A stretch of 64,000 bases of DNA, from the NCBI GenBank assembly GCA_002354095.1, contig DEKX01000025.1, forward strand, positions 1 through 64,000, written 5' to 3'. Position numbers and translations under genes: made by a program. Within the stretch, counting starts at the first letter, position 1. Each line of letters opens with the position of its first letter. Below, in pieces: positions 7,813-17,390 of the stretch. Source of the stretch: Prevotella sp. UBA2711. GTDB taxonomy: Bacteria > Bacteroidota > Bacteroidia > Bacteroidales > Bacteroidaceae. Under the pieces are notes generated by a model. That model saw nothing but the letters and a program-made list of their open reading frames with translations, ran no database searches and was not told the origin of the DNA.

Positions 7813-9254
7813 TGGGAAAGTTAGCATCCATCTTCAAAGATACCGCTATTTACGGACTGTCGAGCATCATCGGCAGATTCCTGAACTATCTGCTTGTACC
7901 CCTCTATACCGCCCAGCTCACGGCAGCAAGCGGAGGCTACGGCATCATCACCAATATCTATGCCTACGTGGCACTGGTGCTGGTGTTGCTGACGTTTGGT
8001 ATGGAGACCACCTATTTCCGATTCACCAATAAAACCCATACCGATTCAGAAACCGTCTATGGCACGACCCTCATTTCTGTGGGTACGGTGTCGCTCGCTT
8101 TTGTCGTGGTGGTGCTGCTGTTGCTCAATCCCATCAGCGAATTGATGGGCTATGGCGAGCATCCGGAATACGTGGGCGTGATGGCTGTGACGGTGGCTAT
8201 CGATGCCTTCCTGTGCATCCCCTTTGCCCACCTGCGCCAACAGAAGAAAGCCATGAAGTTTGCAGCGCTCAAACTGTTGAATATCGTGGTCAGCATCGCG
8301 CTCAACCTCGTCTATTTCTATTTCATGGACGGTAAGGACGTAGCCTATGCTTTCTATATCAATCTGGTTTGTACGGTGATGCTTGCCGTGTGTCTTATTA
8401 CCGAATATACCGGCTTCCGCTGGAAACTCGATACCAAGCTGTTGCGCACCATGCTCAGCTACTCATGGCCTATCCTCGTGCTGGGTATTGCAGGTATTCT
8501 GAATCAGGCTGCCGATAAGATGCTGTTTCCCTATCTCTATAAGGGTGCCGACATGCAGGCACAGTTGGGAATTTATGGTGCCTGTTCGAAGATTGCCATG
8601 ATTATGGCGATGATTACACAGGCATTCCGCTTTGCCTACGAGCCCATCGTGTTTGCTGGCGTAAAGGATAAAGACCAGCACGAGATGTATGCCCAGGCCA
8701 TGAAGTATTTTATCATCTTCACGCTTTTGGCATTCCTCATGGTGGTGGGTTATCTCGATGTGTTGAAGTATATTATCGGAGCCGACTATTGGGTAGGACT
8801 GCGCGTGGTACCCATCGTAATGGCGGCAGAAATCATGATGGGTATCTACTTCAACCTCTCGTTCTGGTATAAAGTCATCGACAAGACCATCTGGGGAGCC
8901 ATCTTCTCAGGCATCGGAGTGGCAGTGCTCTTGGTTGTCAATGTCATCTTCGTGCCCCAATACGGCTATATGGCTTGTGCGTGGGGCGGCTTTGCCGGTT
9001 ATGGTGTGGCGATGCTCATCTCGTATATTGTAGGACAGAAATACTATCCCATCGACTATCCGTTGAAGGACATCGGGATCTATGTAACATTGGCGCTGGT
9101 GGCGTTTTTTGTGATGACGGTAGTGAGGGACAGTCAGCCCCTCTGGTTCTCGTTGGCTGTCAATACGGCATTTGTCTTGCTCTTTATGACAGTTATCATC
9201 AAGCGCGACCTGCCGTTGTCAAAACTGCCCGTTATCGGAAAATATTTTAAATAA
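7812..9254 (+). CDS. Lipopolysaccharide/polysaccharide flippase (MATE/MVF superfamily)
   Basis: The protein has 480 residues with about 12-14 predicted transmembrane helices and the N-terminal signature of the polysaccharide-export (Wzx-like) group: a first helix with GLSSIIGRFLNYLLVPLYT, followed by the YGIITNIYAY segment. It would flip lipid-linked oligosaccharides or a related lipid across the inner membrane. The start codon shares a base with the previous stop, and only 10 nt separate its stop from the S46 protease start, so 6580-11373 is probably one operon. No glycosyltransferases adjoin it, so the polysaccharide cannot be named. Confidence 0.87.
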   Translation: MGKLASIFKDTAIYGLSSIIGRFLNYLLVPLYTAQLTAASGGYGIITNIYAYVALVLVLLTFGMETTYFRFTNKTHTDSETVYGTTLISVGTVSLAFVVVVLLLLNPISELMGYGEHPEYVGVMAVTVAIDAFLCIPFAHLRQQKKAMKFAALKLLNIVVSIALNLVYFYFMDGKDVAYAFYINLVCTVMLAVCLITEYTGFRWKLDTKLLRTMLSYSWPILVLGIAGILNQAADKMLFPYLYKGADMQAQLGIYGACSKIAMIMAMITQAFRFAYEPIVFAGVKDKDQHEMYAQAMKYFIIFTLLAFLMVVGYLDVLKYIIGADYWVGLRVVPIVMAAEIMMGIYFNLSFWYKVIDKTIWGAIFSGIGVAVLLVVNVIFVPQYGYMACAWGGFAGYGVAMLISYIVGQKYYPIDYPLKDIGIYVTLALVAFFVMTVVRDSQPLWFSLAVNTAFVLLFMTVIIKRDLPLSKLPVIGKYFK

Positions 9255-9264
9255 CCAACTCAAT

Positions 9265-11373
9265 ATGAAGAAACTATTAGTATCTTTGATGTGTCTTTGC
9301 TCTATGGGAGCCTATGCCGATGAGGGCATGTGGACACTGTTTGACCTGCCTACTGCCGTCTATGACCAGATGAAGCAGTACGGATTCCAACTGTCGCAAG
9401 ACCAGCTGTATAAGAGTGATGATGCGGTGAAGAATGCCGTCATCAACTTCGGTGGCTATTGTTCAGGTGTGGTGGTAAGCCCTGATGGACTTGTCTTTAC
9501 GAACCACCATTGCGGTTTTGAGTGCATCCGCAGTCATTCTACGGTGGAGCATGACTATATGCTGAACGGTTTTATCGCAAAGTCGTATTCGGAGGAATTA
9601 CCCAATGAAGACCTCTTCGTCAGTTTCATGATTGACCAGAAGGACGTGACAGAGGAATTGCGCCCCTTGCTCGAAGGCTTGCCATTGGCAAAACAAGGCG
9701 AAAAGGTCGATTCCATCGAGAATGCTTGGCAGAAGGAGATTCGCAAGCAGGACTCTACGCTGCGTGTGGAACTGAAACCTTTCTACGAGAACAACAAACT
9801 CTATTGCACTACCTATCGTGACTTCGAGGATGTGCGTTTGGTATTTGCCGTTCCCAAGTCGATGGGTAAGTTCGGTGGCGAGACGGATAACTGGATGTGG
9901 CCGCGTCAGACGTGCGATTACTCCGTATTCCGCATCTATGCCGACCCCAAGACCAACGGCCCTGCCAAGTATTCGAAGGATAACGTGCCCTATCACCCCA
10001 AGCACTGGGCAAAGGTGTCGATGGAGGGCTATAAGCCTGGTGACTTCGCCATGATTATGGGTTATCCTGGCTCTACCAGCCGTTATCTTTCCAGCTACGG
10101 TATCAAGGAGCGTCGCGACGCCATGAATGCTCCCCGTGTTCAGGTGCGTGGCATCAAACAGGAAATCATGCTTCGCCACATGCGTGCCGATGAGGCTGTG
10201 CGCATCAAATATGATTCAAAATACGCCAATTCATCGAACTATTGGAAGAACTCCATCGGTATGAATAAGTGTATTGACAGCATCGGGCTGATTCAGCAGA
10301 AGCAGCAGTTTGAGGCTAAGCTCCGTCAGTGGCAACAGGAATCAGGTTATCTGAAAAACGAGCTTGATTTCGATAAAATGGCTGATCTCTATCAGAAGCG
10401 CCTGAAACTGACGCGCATCCGTACCTTGTTTACTGAAACTTTCTTCCTGCAAGACCAGTTGACATCTCGTGCTTGGGCAACGCAGTGGGGCAAGAAGGTG
10501 GAAGGTCCTGCCGACAAACCTAAGAAGCAGTACTATCTTTTCAAGGATAATACCAGCGAATGGGACCAGGCTACGGATATGGAGATATTGGCTGCACTGC
10601 TGAAAAACTATCGCGAGCAGGTAACGGATCAAGAGTTTATCCCTGGATTCTACGAGACGATTGACAAGAAGTTCAAGGGCGATTATACTGCCTATGTGCA
10701 GGCACTGTATAAATCGGTTCTGATGAAGAACGATAAACCCATCTACTTCAATAAGAAACGCTATATGAAGGACTTGGGCGTGCAGTATGGTCTCGACCTG
10801 AATGAACTGATGTCACAGATCAATGTCAATCGTCGTCAGTTGAATGGTGAGATTGATGAGTTGGAGCGCTATCTCTGTGCTGCTAAACTGCGCATGGAAC
10901 AGGATATGCCCAACTATTCTGATGCCAACTTCACCCTGCGTATGACCTACGGACAGATTGGCGAATATACCTTGGGTGGCAAACCTTCTGGCTACTATAC
11001 TACAGCCCGTTCGCTGTGGGAGAAGATGCAGAAGTCTGCCGATAACTTCGAATATTTTGCAGAGCCCGTGATGCACGAGCTGCTCTCACAGAAGGATTAT
11101 GGCAAGTATGCCGACCCCCTGACTGGTACGTTGCAACTCTGTTTCCTTTCTAACAATGACATCACCGGTGGCAACTCTGGTTCTCCTATCTTTAATAAGA
11201 AGGGCGAACTGCTTGGTCTTGCCTTCGATGGCAACTGGGACAGCTTGTCGAGTGATATCTTCTTCGATCGCCAGTTGGCTCGCACCATCAATGTTGATGT
11301 GCGCTTTATGCTCTACATGATGGATAAGTGGGGACATGCCGACAGGTTGCTGAATGAAATGGGAATCCAGTAA
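9265..11373 (+). CDS. S46 family dipeptidyl peptidase, DPP7-like
   Basis: The protein has 702 residues. A signal peptide precedes a mature start near DEGMW, as in known family members. The chymotrypsin-like catalytic histidine lies in FTNHHCGF (residues 79-85) and the serine is Ser638 in GGNSGSPIF. Family members remove dipeptides from peptide N-termini in the periplasm, feeding amino-acid fermentation. The residue 18 after the catalytic serine (position 673 in Porphyromonas enzymes) separates DPP7 (Gly) from DPP11 (Arg); here it is Gly656 in AFDGNW, so DPP7-like specificity for hydrophobic residues at the second position is inferred. The family's usual length is about 710, so it is complete. 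It is probably the last gene of the operon. Confidence 0.92.
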   Translation: MKKLLVSLMCLCSMGAYADEGMWTLFDLPTAVYDQMKQYGFQLSQDQLYKSDDAVKNAVINFGGYCSGVVVSPDGLVFTNHHCGFECIRSHSTVEHDYMLNGFIAKSYSEELPNEDLFVSFMIDQKDVTEELRPLLEGLPLAKQGEKVDSIENAWQKEIRKQDSTLRVELKPFYENNKLYCTTYRDFEDVRLVFAVPKSMGKFGGETDNWMWPRQTCDYSVFRIYADPKTNGPAKYSKDNVPYHPKHWAKVSMEGYKPGDFAMIMGYPGSTSRYLSSYGIKERRDAMNAPRVQVRGIKQEIMLRHMRADEAVRIKYDSKYANSSNYWKNSIGMNKCIDSIGLIQQKQQFEAKLRQWQQESGYLKNELDFDKMADLYQKRLKLTRIRTLFTETFFLQDQLTSRAWATQWGKKVEGPADKPKKQYYLFKDNTSEWDQATDMEILAALLKNYREQVTDQEFIPGFYETIDKKFKGDYTAYVQALYKSVLMKNDKPIYFNKKRYMKDLGVQYGLDLNELMSQINVNRRQLNGEIDELERYLCAAKLRMEQDMPNYSDANFTLRMTYGQIGEYTLGGKPSGYYTTARSLWEKMQKSADNFEYFAEPVMHELLSQKDYGKYADPLTGTLQLCFLSNNDITGGNSGSPIFNKKGELLGLAFDGNWDSLSSDIFFDRQLARTINVDVRFMLYMMDKWGHADRLLNEMGIQ

Positions 11374-11384
11374 AAACAAACAAT

Positions 11385-11414
11385 AAAGGTAGGGCTCGAA
11401 ACCCTACCTTTTTT
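11385..11414. terminator. Terminator between convergent genes
   Basis: A perfect 10-bp stem AAAGGTAGGG/CCCTACCTTT (11385-11394 with 11402-11411) is followed by T residues on the plus strand and weaker T runs on the minus strand. It separates the S46 protease from the convergent helicase. Confidence 0.85.
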
Positions 11415-11421
11415 CATTCCT

Positions 11422-13272
11422 TTATTTCTTCTTCCTTGGTTTGCGGATGGCCCAGCCCTCTTCCTCGAAGTTGGGAATTTCGCCCTTTAGTTTCATCGTT
11501 TTCGGATTCAGGAATTGCATCCATTCGTCTTTGCCGAAGGAGCGCTTGGAGTCTCTGGGTTTTCTGGATTCTTTAGGTTCTCTGGAATCTCTGGCGTTTC
11601 TTGGCTTTTTGGGCTCTTTGCCTTTTCCTCCCTCATCTGCATCATTGCAACGTACGTCACGGCCTTTGTATTGTTGACCGTTCACGTATTTCATTACGCG
11701 CTGGGCATCGTCCTCTGGCACTTCAAAGTACGATTGTGTCTGCAGAAGGTCGATATGTCCTACCTCCACATGGCCACGCACATTCTTATTCAGGAACTGC
11801 ATCAGTTCACCAGGGTAGAAACCGTCTTTCTTACCTAAGTTGATGAAGAGCCGGCGATAGCCTGCTTCCGTTTTGCGTTCTGATTTCCTGCCTCTGCCTT
11901 CCTCCTTCTTTCTGCCTCGTCCATCGTCCTTCTTTCTTCTGCTTTCAGGAGCCGTCAGTGTGGGCGCATTCTTGTAATACTCCAAGAACTTGCCAAACTC
12001 CAAGGATACGATTTTCTTGATCAGGTCTTCCTTGTCAACATATTCGAAATAGCGACTGATATCCTGCATGAAGGGGGCAATCTGCTCTTCATCTACATCG
12101 GCTTTCACTATCTGGTCCATTACCTTGTAGAGTTGTTTCTTGCAAATCTCTTCGGGCGATGGAATCGTGCCTTCTTCGAAAGCCTTGCCTATTTCCTTCT
12201 CGATATTGCGAATCTTATGTTTCTCGCGCGTGTGAACAATACTTAATGATGTACCCTTCTTGCCGGCTCGTCCTGTACGCCCGGAACGGTGGGTATAGTT
12301 CTCGATATCATCGGGCAGACCATAGTTGATGACGTGCGTCAGGTCGTCCACATCCAATCCTCGTGCCGCTACATCCGTTGCCACCAGCAACTGTACCGTA
12401 TGCTGACGGAATTTCTGCATCGTGAGGTCACGCTGCTGTTGCGAAAGGTCACCATGCAAGGCTTCGGCATTATATCCGTCCTTAATCAGTTTGTCGGCTA
12501 CCTCCTGCGTTTCTAACTTCGTGCGACAGAAAATAATGGCGAAGATGCGAGGGTAATAGTCCACCAGTCGTTTCAGAGCCAGATACTTATCCTTCGCATT
12601 CACCATATAATAAATATGGTTCACGTGTTCTGCACCCTCGTTGCGCGAACCTACCACTATCTCCTTGTAATCGTGCAGATAGCCTTTGGCAATGCGTTCA
12701 ATCTCACGACTCATGGTAGCCGAGAAGAGTAGGGTATTACGCTCAGCAGGTACACCCTCCAGAATGGCATCGATGCTCTCCGAGAATCCCATATTCAACA
12801 TCTCGTCTGCCTCGTCGAGTACTACATTATATACATCGTCCAGCTGAGCCACTCCTCGATTCATCAAATCAATCAATCGTCCTGGTGTTGCCACAATCAC
12901 CTGCACACCCTTGCGCAGTGCACGAATCTGCTGTTCGATACTGGCACCGCCATAGACTGCCTCTACGTGTACACCCTCCATATACTTGGAGAAATCGCGC
13001 AGGTCGTCGGCTATCTGCAAACACAACTCACGTGTAGGAGCCAACACCAGCGCCTGCGTCTCCTTCCGCGTTGTGTCAATACGCTGCAAAACGGGAATGC
13101 CAAAGGCTGCCGTCTTACCCGTTCCTGTCTGGGCAAGCGCTATCACATCGTTCTGATTACCAAGTAAATAAGGGATAACTTCCTCCTGTACGGGCATGGG
13201 TTGTACGAACCCCAACTCTTCAATGGCGCGACGAATCTCTTCGCAAACGCCCAATTCTTCAAATGACTTCAA
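11422..13272 (-). CDS. DEAD-box RNA helicase with DbpA-like RNA-binding domain
   Basis: The protein has 616 residues. Helicase motifs appear in order: Q motif (FVQPMPVQEEVIP), motif I AQTGTGKT, Ia PTRELCLQ, DEAD box VLDEADEML, SAT, and motif VI HRSGRTGRAG. Residues about 470-545 (YRRLFINLGKKDGFYPGELMQFL) form the DbpA/CsdA RNA-binding fold, followed by a basic, repetitive tail (KKPRNARDSREPKESRKPRDSK). Such enzymes remodel rRNA and mRNA in ribosome assembly or cold adaptation. The first codon is TTG at 13270-13272: the -7 box at 13299 and an AAAGG 9 nt before the TTG support this start, and the next in-frame ATG would remove part of the Q motif. Confidence 0.9.
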   Translation of the reverse strand: MKSFEELGVCEEIRRAIEELGFVQPMPVQEEVIPYLLGNQNDVIALAQTGTGKTAAFGIPVLQRIDTTRKETQALVLAPTRELCLQIADDLRDFSKYMEGVHVEAVYGGASIEQQIRALRKGVQVIVATPGRLIDLMNRGVAQLDDVYNVVLDEADEMLNMGFSESIDAILEGVPAERNTLLFSATMSREIERIAKGYLHDYKEIVVGSRNEGAEHVNHIYYMVNAKDKYLALKRLVDYYPRIFAIIFCRTKLETQEVADKLIKDGYNAEALHGDLSQQQRDLTMQKFRQHTVQLLVATDVAARGLDVDDLTHVINYGLPDDIENYTHRSGRTGRAGKKGTSLSIVHTREKHKIRNIEKEIGKAFEEGTIPSPEEICKKQLYKVMDQIVKADVDEEQIAPFMQDISRYFEYVDKEDLIKKIVSLEFGKFLEYYKNAPTLTAPESRRKKDDGRGRKKEEGRGRKSERKTEAGYRRLFINLGKKDGFYPGELMQFLNKNVRGHVEVGHIDLLQTQSYFEVPEDDAQRVMKYVNGQQYKGRDVRCNDADEGGKGKEPKKPRNARDSREPKESRKPRDSKRSFGKDEWMQFLNPKTMKLKGEIPNFEEEGWAIRKPRKKK

Positions 13273-13298
13273 ATCTTATACCTTTATTAATACGGGGA

Positions 13299-13384
13299 CA
13301 AAGGTACGAATAAGGGAGAAGAAAACCAAAAGAATTTTGGATTTTCTCGAGTGGAAGTATTTTCGAGACGCAGTCTCAAAGGTA
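13299..13384 (-). promoter_or_regulatory. Duplicated promoter module upstream of the helicase gene
   Basis: On the minus strand TACCTTTG (13299-13306) has a TTTTGG -33 box 20 nt upstream (13327-13330), an acceptable promoter for the helicase. The same sequence, with its flank CAAAGGTACGAATAA, recurs at 13377-13391. The segment between carries a CTCGAG...CGAGA inverted motif. The module resembles 24754-24868 in its ends, the AAAACCAAA motif and CGAGTG. Confidence 0.6.
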
Positions 13385-13445
13385 CGAATAAAAGATGGAA
13401 TAATATTAATTTGCTGCGTTTTTATATTTTTTTAGATTTTATATG

Positions 13446-13476
13446 TTGATGGTTTTACGGAAAATTATTATCTTTG
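13446..13476 (+). promoter_or_regulatory. Promoter of nrdDG
   Basis: TATCTTTG (13469-13476) is preceded by GTTGA (13445-13449) about 20 nt upstream. The leader to the nrdD ATG is about 115 nt, unusually long for this window. Confidence 0.6.
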
Positions 13477-13487
13477 CACCCGAGTTC

Positions 13488-13557
13488 AGTTTTCCAAAAT
13501 GGGAAACTTTTTCGAGCGAGAAAATAAAAAAGTTATCCAAAACGGAAAACATTCCGT
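13488..13557 (+). promoter_or_regulatory. Structured 5' leader of nrdD
   Basis: Two hairpins are visible: AGTTTTCC/GGGAAACT (13488-13495 with 13501-13508) followed by TTTTT, which resembles a weak attenuator, and ACGGAA/TTCCGT (13542-13557). No NrdR box was recognised. A regulatory role in ribonucleotide reductase expression is inference only. Confidence 0.4.
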
Positions 13558-13597
13558 AAACTTTGAGAAATTAAAAACTTGATAATATATAGGAACA

Positions 13598-15703
13598 ATG
13601 GAAATTAAAAACTTTACGATCACAAAGCGTGACGGATCGAAAGACCAGTTTTCGCTGGACAAGATTATGAATGCCATCTTGAAGGCATTTGACAGTGTTG
13701 AACAACCCACCGACCTTGGAGCTATCTCTAAGATTCTCAGTCGTTTAGACATTCACAACGACATCACTGTTGAGGATATCCAGAACCAGGTGGAGGAAGC
13801 GCTCATGAGGGAAGGCTACTATAAGGTGGCTAAGTCGTTTATGCTCTATCGCCAAGCTCATTCCGAGGATCGTGAGACACTGGCTAAGTTACAGTTCTTG
13901 TCAGAATATTGCGACTCAGTGAATGCGGCAACTGGTTCAAAGTATGACGCAAATGCCAACGTGGAGCACAAAAATATTGCGACACTCATCGGTGAGTTGC
14001 CAAAATCTAACTTCATCCGTCTGAACCGTCGTTTGCTTACTGATCGTATCAAGAAGATGTATGGTAAGGAGTTGGCTGACGAATATATCGACAAGCTGAC
14101 CCACCACTTTATATATAAGAACGACGAGACAAGTCTTGCCAACTATTGCGCTTCCATCACGATGTATCCTTGGTTGATTGGTGGTACCATTTCCATTGGT
14201 GGTAACTCTACAGCACCAACCAACCTGAAGAGTTTCTGCGGCGGTTTTGTCAACATGGTGTTCATGGTGTCCAGTATGTTGAGTGGAGCCTGCGCCACAC
14301 CGGAGTTCCTGATGTATATGAACTATTTCCTCGGTAAGGAGTATGGACAGGACTATTGGCAGCATACTGACGAACAGGCTGACCTGAGTCTGAAGAAGCG
14401 TACCCTCGATAAGGTGATTACCGACTATTTCGAGCAGATTGTCTATACGCTCAACCAGCCTACCGGTGCCCGCAATTATCAGGCTGTGTTCTGGAATGTA
14501 GCTTATTACGATAAGTACTATTTCGAGAGCATTTTCGGTGAGTTCTACTTCCCCGATGGTTCTAAGCCCGATTGGAACGGTCTGTCATGGTTGCAGAAGC
14601 GCTTCATGAAGTGGTTCAACCACGAGCGCACCAAGACCCTGCTTACCTTCCCTGTGGAAACAATGGCACTGTTGGTGGACGAGAATGGCGAGTGCAAGGA
14701 TAAGGAATGGGGCGATTTCACCGCAGAAATGTATGCCGAAGGTCACTCCTTCTTCACCTATATGAGCGACAATGCCGATTCGCTGAGCTCTTGCTGCCGT
14801 CTGCGCAACGAGATTACCGACAATGGTTTCAGCTATACCCTCGGTGCAGGTGGCGTATCAACAGGTTCGAAGAGTGTGCTCACCATCAATCTGAACCGTT
14901 GCATCCAGTATGCTGTCAACCACAAGCTCGATTATCTGGAGTATCTCGGTTCTATCATTGACCTCTGCCACAAGGTGCAGTTGGCGTATAACGAGAATCT
15001 GAAGGAACTGCAACAGCACGGTATGTTGCCTCTGTTCGATGCCGGTTACATCAACATTTCGCGTCAGTATCTCACCATCGGTATCAATGGTCTTGTGGAG
15101 GCTGCTGAGTTCATGGGATTGAAGATTACTCCTAACGACGATTACAAGCACTTCGTACAGGGAATCCTCGGTCTCATCGAGAAATACAACAAGCAGTACC
15201 GTTCTAAGGATGTGATGTTCAACTGCGAAATGATTCCTGCTGAGAACGTAGGTGTCAAGCATGCCAAGTGGGATCGCGAGGATGGTTACTTCGTGCCACG
15301 CGACTGCTACAACAGCTATTTCTATGTAGTGGAAGACGATTCTCTCAGCGTCATCGATAAGTTTAAGTTGCACGGTGCCCCCTATATTGAGCATCTCACG
15401 GGTGGTTCTGCCCTCCACATGAACCTTGAGGAGCACCTCAGCAAGCAGCAATATGCCCATCTGCTGAAGGTTGCTGCACAGGAAGGTTGCAACTACTTCA
15501 CATTCAATATCCCCAATACCGTATGTAATGATTGCGGTCATATTGACAAGCGTTACCTGAAGGAGTGCCCGCACTGCCACTCTAAGAATGTCGATTACAT
15601 GACCCGTATTATTGGTTACCTCAAGCGCGTGAGCAACTTCTCACAACCCCGTCAGGAAGAGGCAGCACGTCGCTATTATGCCCATGCGGAGGCTAAGAGC
15701 TAA
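13598..15703 (+). CDS. nrdD: Anaerobic ribonucleoside-triphosphate reductase (class III)
   Basis: The protein has 701 residues. An N-terminal ATP-cone (TITKRDGSKDQFSLDKIMNAI) provides allosteric control; the catalytic barrel includes the cysteine motif SCCRLRNE; a zinc finger CNDC...CPHC lies near the C-terminus; and the glycyl radical residue is Gly673 in TRIIGYL, 28 residues from the end, as in other NrdD proteins. It reduces NTPs to dNTPs without oxygen after activation by NrdG, encoded 14 nt downstream. The length matches the family. Presence of this enzyme fits an anaerobe. Confidence 0.95.
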   Translation: MEIKNFTITKRDGSKDQFSLDKIMNAILKAFDSVEQPTDLGAISKILSRLDIHNDITVEDIQNQVEEALMREGYYKVAKSFMLYRQAHSEDRETLAKLQFLSEYCDSVNAATGSKYDANANVEHKNIATLIGELPKSNFIRLNRRLLTDRIKKMYGKELADEYIDKLTHHFIYKNDETSLANYCASITMYPWLIGGTISIGGNSTAPTNLKSFCGGFVNMVFMVSSMLSGACATPEFLMYMNYFLGKEYGQDYWQHTDEQADLSLKKRTLDKVITDYFEQIVYTLNQPTGARNYQAVFWNVAYYDKYYFESIFGEFYFPDGSKPDWNGLSWLQKRFMKWFNHERTKTLLTFPVETMALLVDENGECKDKEWGDFTAEMYAEGHSFFTYMSDNADSLSSCCRLRNEITDNGFSYTLGAGGVSTGSKSVLTINLNRCIQYAVNHKLDYLEYLGSIIDLCHKVQLAYNENLKELQQHGMLPLFDAGYINISRQYLTIGINGLVEAAEFMGLKITPNDDYKHFVQGILGLIEKYNKQYRSKDVMFNCEMIPAENVGVKHAKWDREDGYFVPRDCYNSYFYVVEDDSLSVIDKFKLHGAPYIEHLTGGSALHMNLEEHLSKQQYAHLLKVAAQEGCNYFTFNIPNTVCNDCGHIDKRYLKECPHCHSKNVDYMTRIIGYLKRVSNFSQPRQEEAARRYYAHAEAKS

Positions 15704-15717
15704 ATGCTGATAGCCAA

Positions 15718-16185
15718 ATGCTGAAGTATGTAAACACAGGCATTGTATTCCAAGAGATACCCGATGAGGTGACGTTGGCAATCAATATCTCGAATTGCCC
15801 CTGTCGCTGCCCAGGCTGCCATAGCCATTACCTCTGGGAAGACATCGGGCTTCCCTTGGATGCCGATGCAATCGATGCTTTTGTACAGAAATATGGCGAT
15901 GACATTACGTGCATCGCCTTTATGGGTGGTGATGCCGATCCGAAGGCTGTCAACCAGTTGGCACAGTATATCCACGAGGCTCACCCCGAATTCAAGGTAG
16001 CGTGGTATAGCGGTCGCATCCGTATATCGGGTGCCATTAAAAAGACCGACTTTGACTATATCAAAATCGGTCCGTTTATCAAACACTTGGGGCCCCTCAA
16101 ATCACCTACCACCAATCAGCGGCTCTACCGTCTGACCGACGATGGCACCTTTGAGGATATCACCTCACGCTTTTGGAAGAAGTAA
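15718..16185 (+). CDS. nrdG: Anaerobic ribonucleotide reductase activating protein (radical SAM)
   Basis: The protein has 155 residues. The radical-SAM cluster motif CxxxCxxC appears as CPCRCPGC (about residues 28-35), and the GGD motif follows at MGGDAD. It cleaves S-adenosylmethionine to install the glycyl radical on NrdD. The start at 15718 is chosen because the earlier ATG at 15704 leads to a stop after six codons; the sequence AAATGCTGA occurs twice there, a small duplication between the two genes. Its last 21 bases overlap the convergent flavodiiron gene. Confidence 0.93.
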   Translation: MLKYVNTGIVFQEIPDEVTLAINISNCPCRCPGCHSHYLWEDIGLPLDADAIDAFVQKYGDDITCIAFMGGDADPKAVNQLAQYIHEAHPEFKVAWYSGRIRISGAIKKTDFDYIKIGPFIKHLGPLKSPTTNQRLYRLTDDGTFEDITSRFWKK

Positions 16186-17370
16186 ACGTTCTGCCATCGC
16201 CTTTCCTAAGGCTTCACATTGCGCTTTGGTCTCTGGGCTCAGTGCCTGTTTGATTTCTACAGGTTCGCCCACGGGCTCAAAGTGCAGTTTTTCTTCATTC
16301 CATCGGGCAATTTCGCTCACAGCCTTCGATGCCCAACCATAGGAGCCGAACCATCCCAACAGGTGGTTCTTGATATCCTTACCTGACAGTTCTGACAGCA
16401 GCACGTCCATTTCGTGATACAGGGCAGTATTGTAGGTTGGTGCACCAACAATCAGTCCTTTGTAGCGGAACACGTCGCGGATAATGTAGCTGTGGTGGGT
16501 CTTCGAAACATTATACATCACGATATTCTTCACACCAGCCTCCGAGGCAGCACGGGCTATCACCTCAGCCGCACGTTCTGTATTGCCGTACATCGTACCG
16601 TAGCAAATCACCAGTCCTGGCTCTGTCTCGTATTTCGACATGCGGTCGTATTCTGCCACCACCTTATCTATATACTGGTGCCATACGGGTCCGTGGGTAG
16701 CACAGATGTAGTCCAGTTTCACGTCAGCCAGTTTCTTCAGGGCGTTCTGCACCGGTGTACCATATTTACCTACGATATTCGAGTAGTAGCGCACCATCTC
16801 CAACCAGAAGGTGTCACAGTTGATCTGTTCGTCAATCACACCACCGTTCAAGGCTCCGAAGCAGCCGAAGGCATCACCGCTGAACAATATCGTTTTCTGC
16901 GATTCAGTCGCAGAACACAGCGTTACCATCGTCTCAGGCCAGTGCACCATCGGTGTCAGCACGAAGTTCAGCGTATGGCTGCCCAGTTCGATGGAATCGC
17001 CGTTTTTCACTTCTACCGTACCCTCTGCAATACCATAGAAACCCTCCATCATCTGGAAAGTCTTCTTATTGCCCACAATCTGGATATTGGGGTAATACTT
17101 CTTAATCAGTGCTATCGAACCGCTATGATCGGGTTCCATGTGGTTAATCACCAGATAGTCGATGGCACGTTCACCAATCACTTCGTGAATATGCTCGATG
17201 AATTGGGTGAAAAAGTCAACTTCCACCGTGTCAATCAGACATACTTTCTCGTCGTCGATGAGGTAAGAGTTATAGCTTACCCCGTTAGGCAGGGGCCACA
17301 AGCCCTCGAAGAGCGACTTATTCCGGTCGTTCACGCCTACGTAATAGATTTTGTTAGTAATTTCCTGCAT
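16165..17370 (-). CDS. Flavodiiron protein (A-type flavoprotein, O2/NO reductase)
   Basis: The protein has 401 residues. The N-terminal metallo-beta-lactamase domain holds the diiron ligands in NHMEPDHSGS (about 76-85) and later histidines (MVHWPE, THGPVW). The C-terminal flavodoxin domain begins with the FMN phosphate loop YGTMYGNTERAAE (about 256). There is no fused rubredoxin. Such enzymes reduce oxygen to water, or NO to nitrous oxide, and protect anaerobes. The gene converges with and overlaps nrdG by 21 nt, and lies 20 nt downstream of the sugar kinase gene on the same strand, so the two are probably cotranscribed. Which gas it prefers cannot be read from sequence alone. Confidence 0.92.
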   Translation of the reverse strand: MQEITNKIYYVGVNDRNKSLFEGLWPLPNGVSYNSYLIDDEKVCLIDTVEVDFFTQFIEHIHEVIGERAIDYLVINHMEPDHSGSIALIKKYYPNIQIVGNKKTFQMMEGFYGIAEGTVEVKNGDSIELGSHTLNFVLTPMVHWPETMVTLCSATESQKTILFSGDAFGCFGALNGGVIDEQINCDTFWLEMVRYYSNIVGKYGTPVQNALKKLADVKLDYICATHGPVWHQYIDKVVAEYDRMSKYETEPGLVICYGTMYGNTERAAEVIARAASEAGVKNIVMYNVSKTHHSYIIRDVFRYKGLIVGAPTYNTALYHEMDVLLSELSGKDIKNHLLGWFGSYGWASKAVSEIARWNEEKLHFEPVGEPVEIKQALSPETKAQCEALGKAMAERLLLPKA

Positions 17371-17390
17371 AATTTTATATCTTTAAATTT

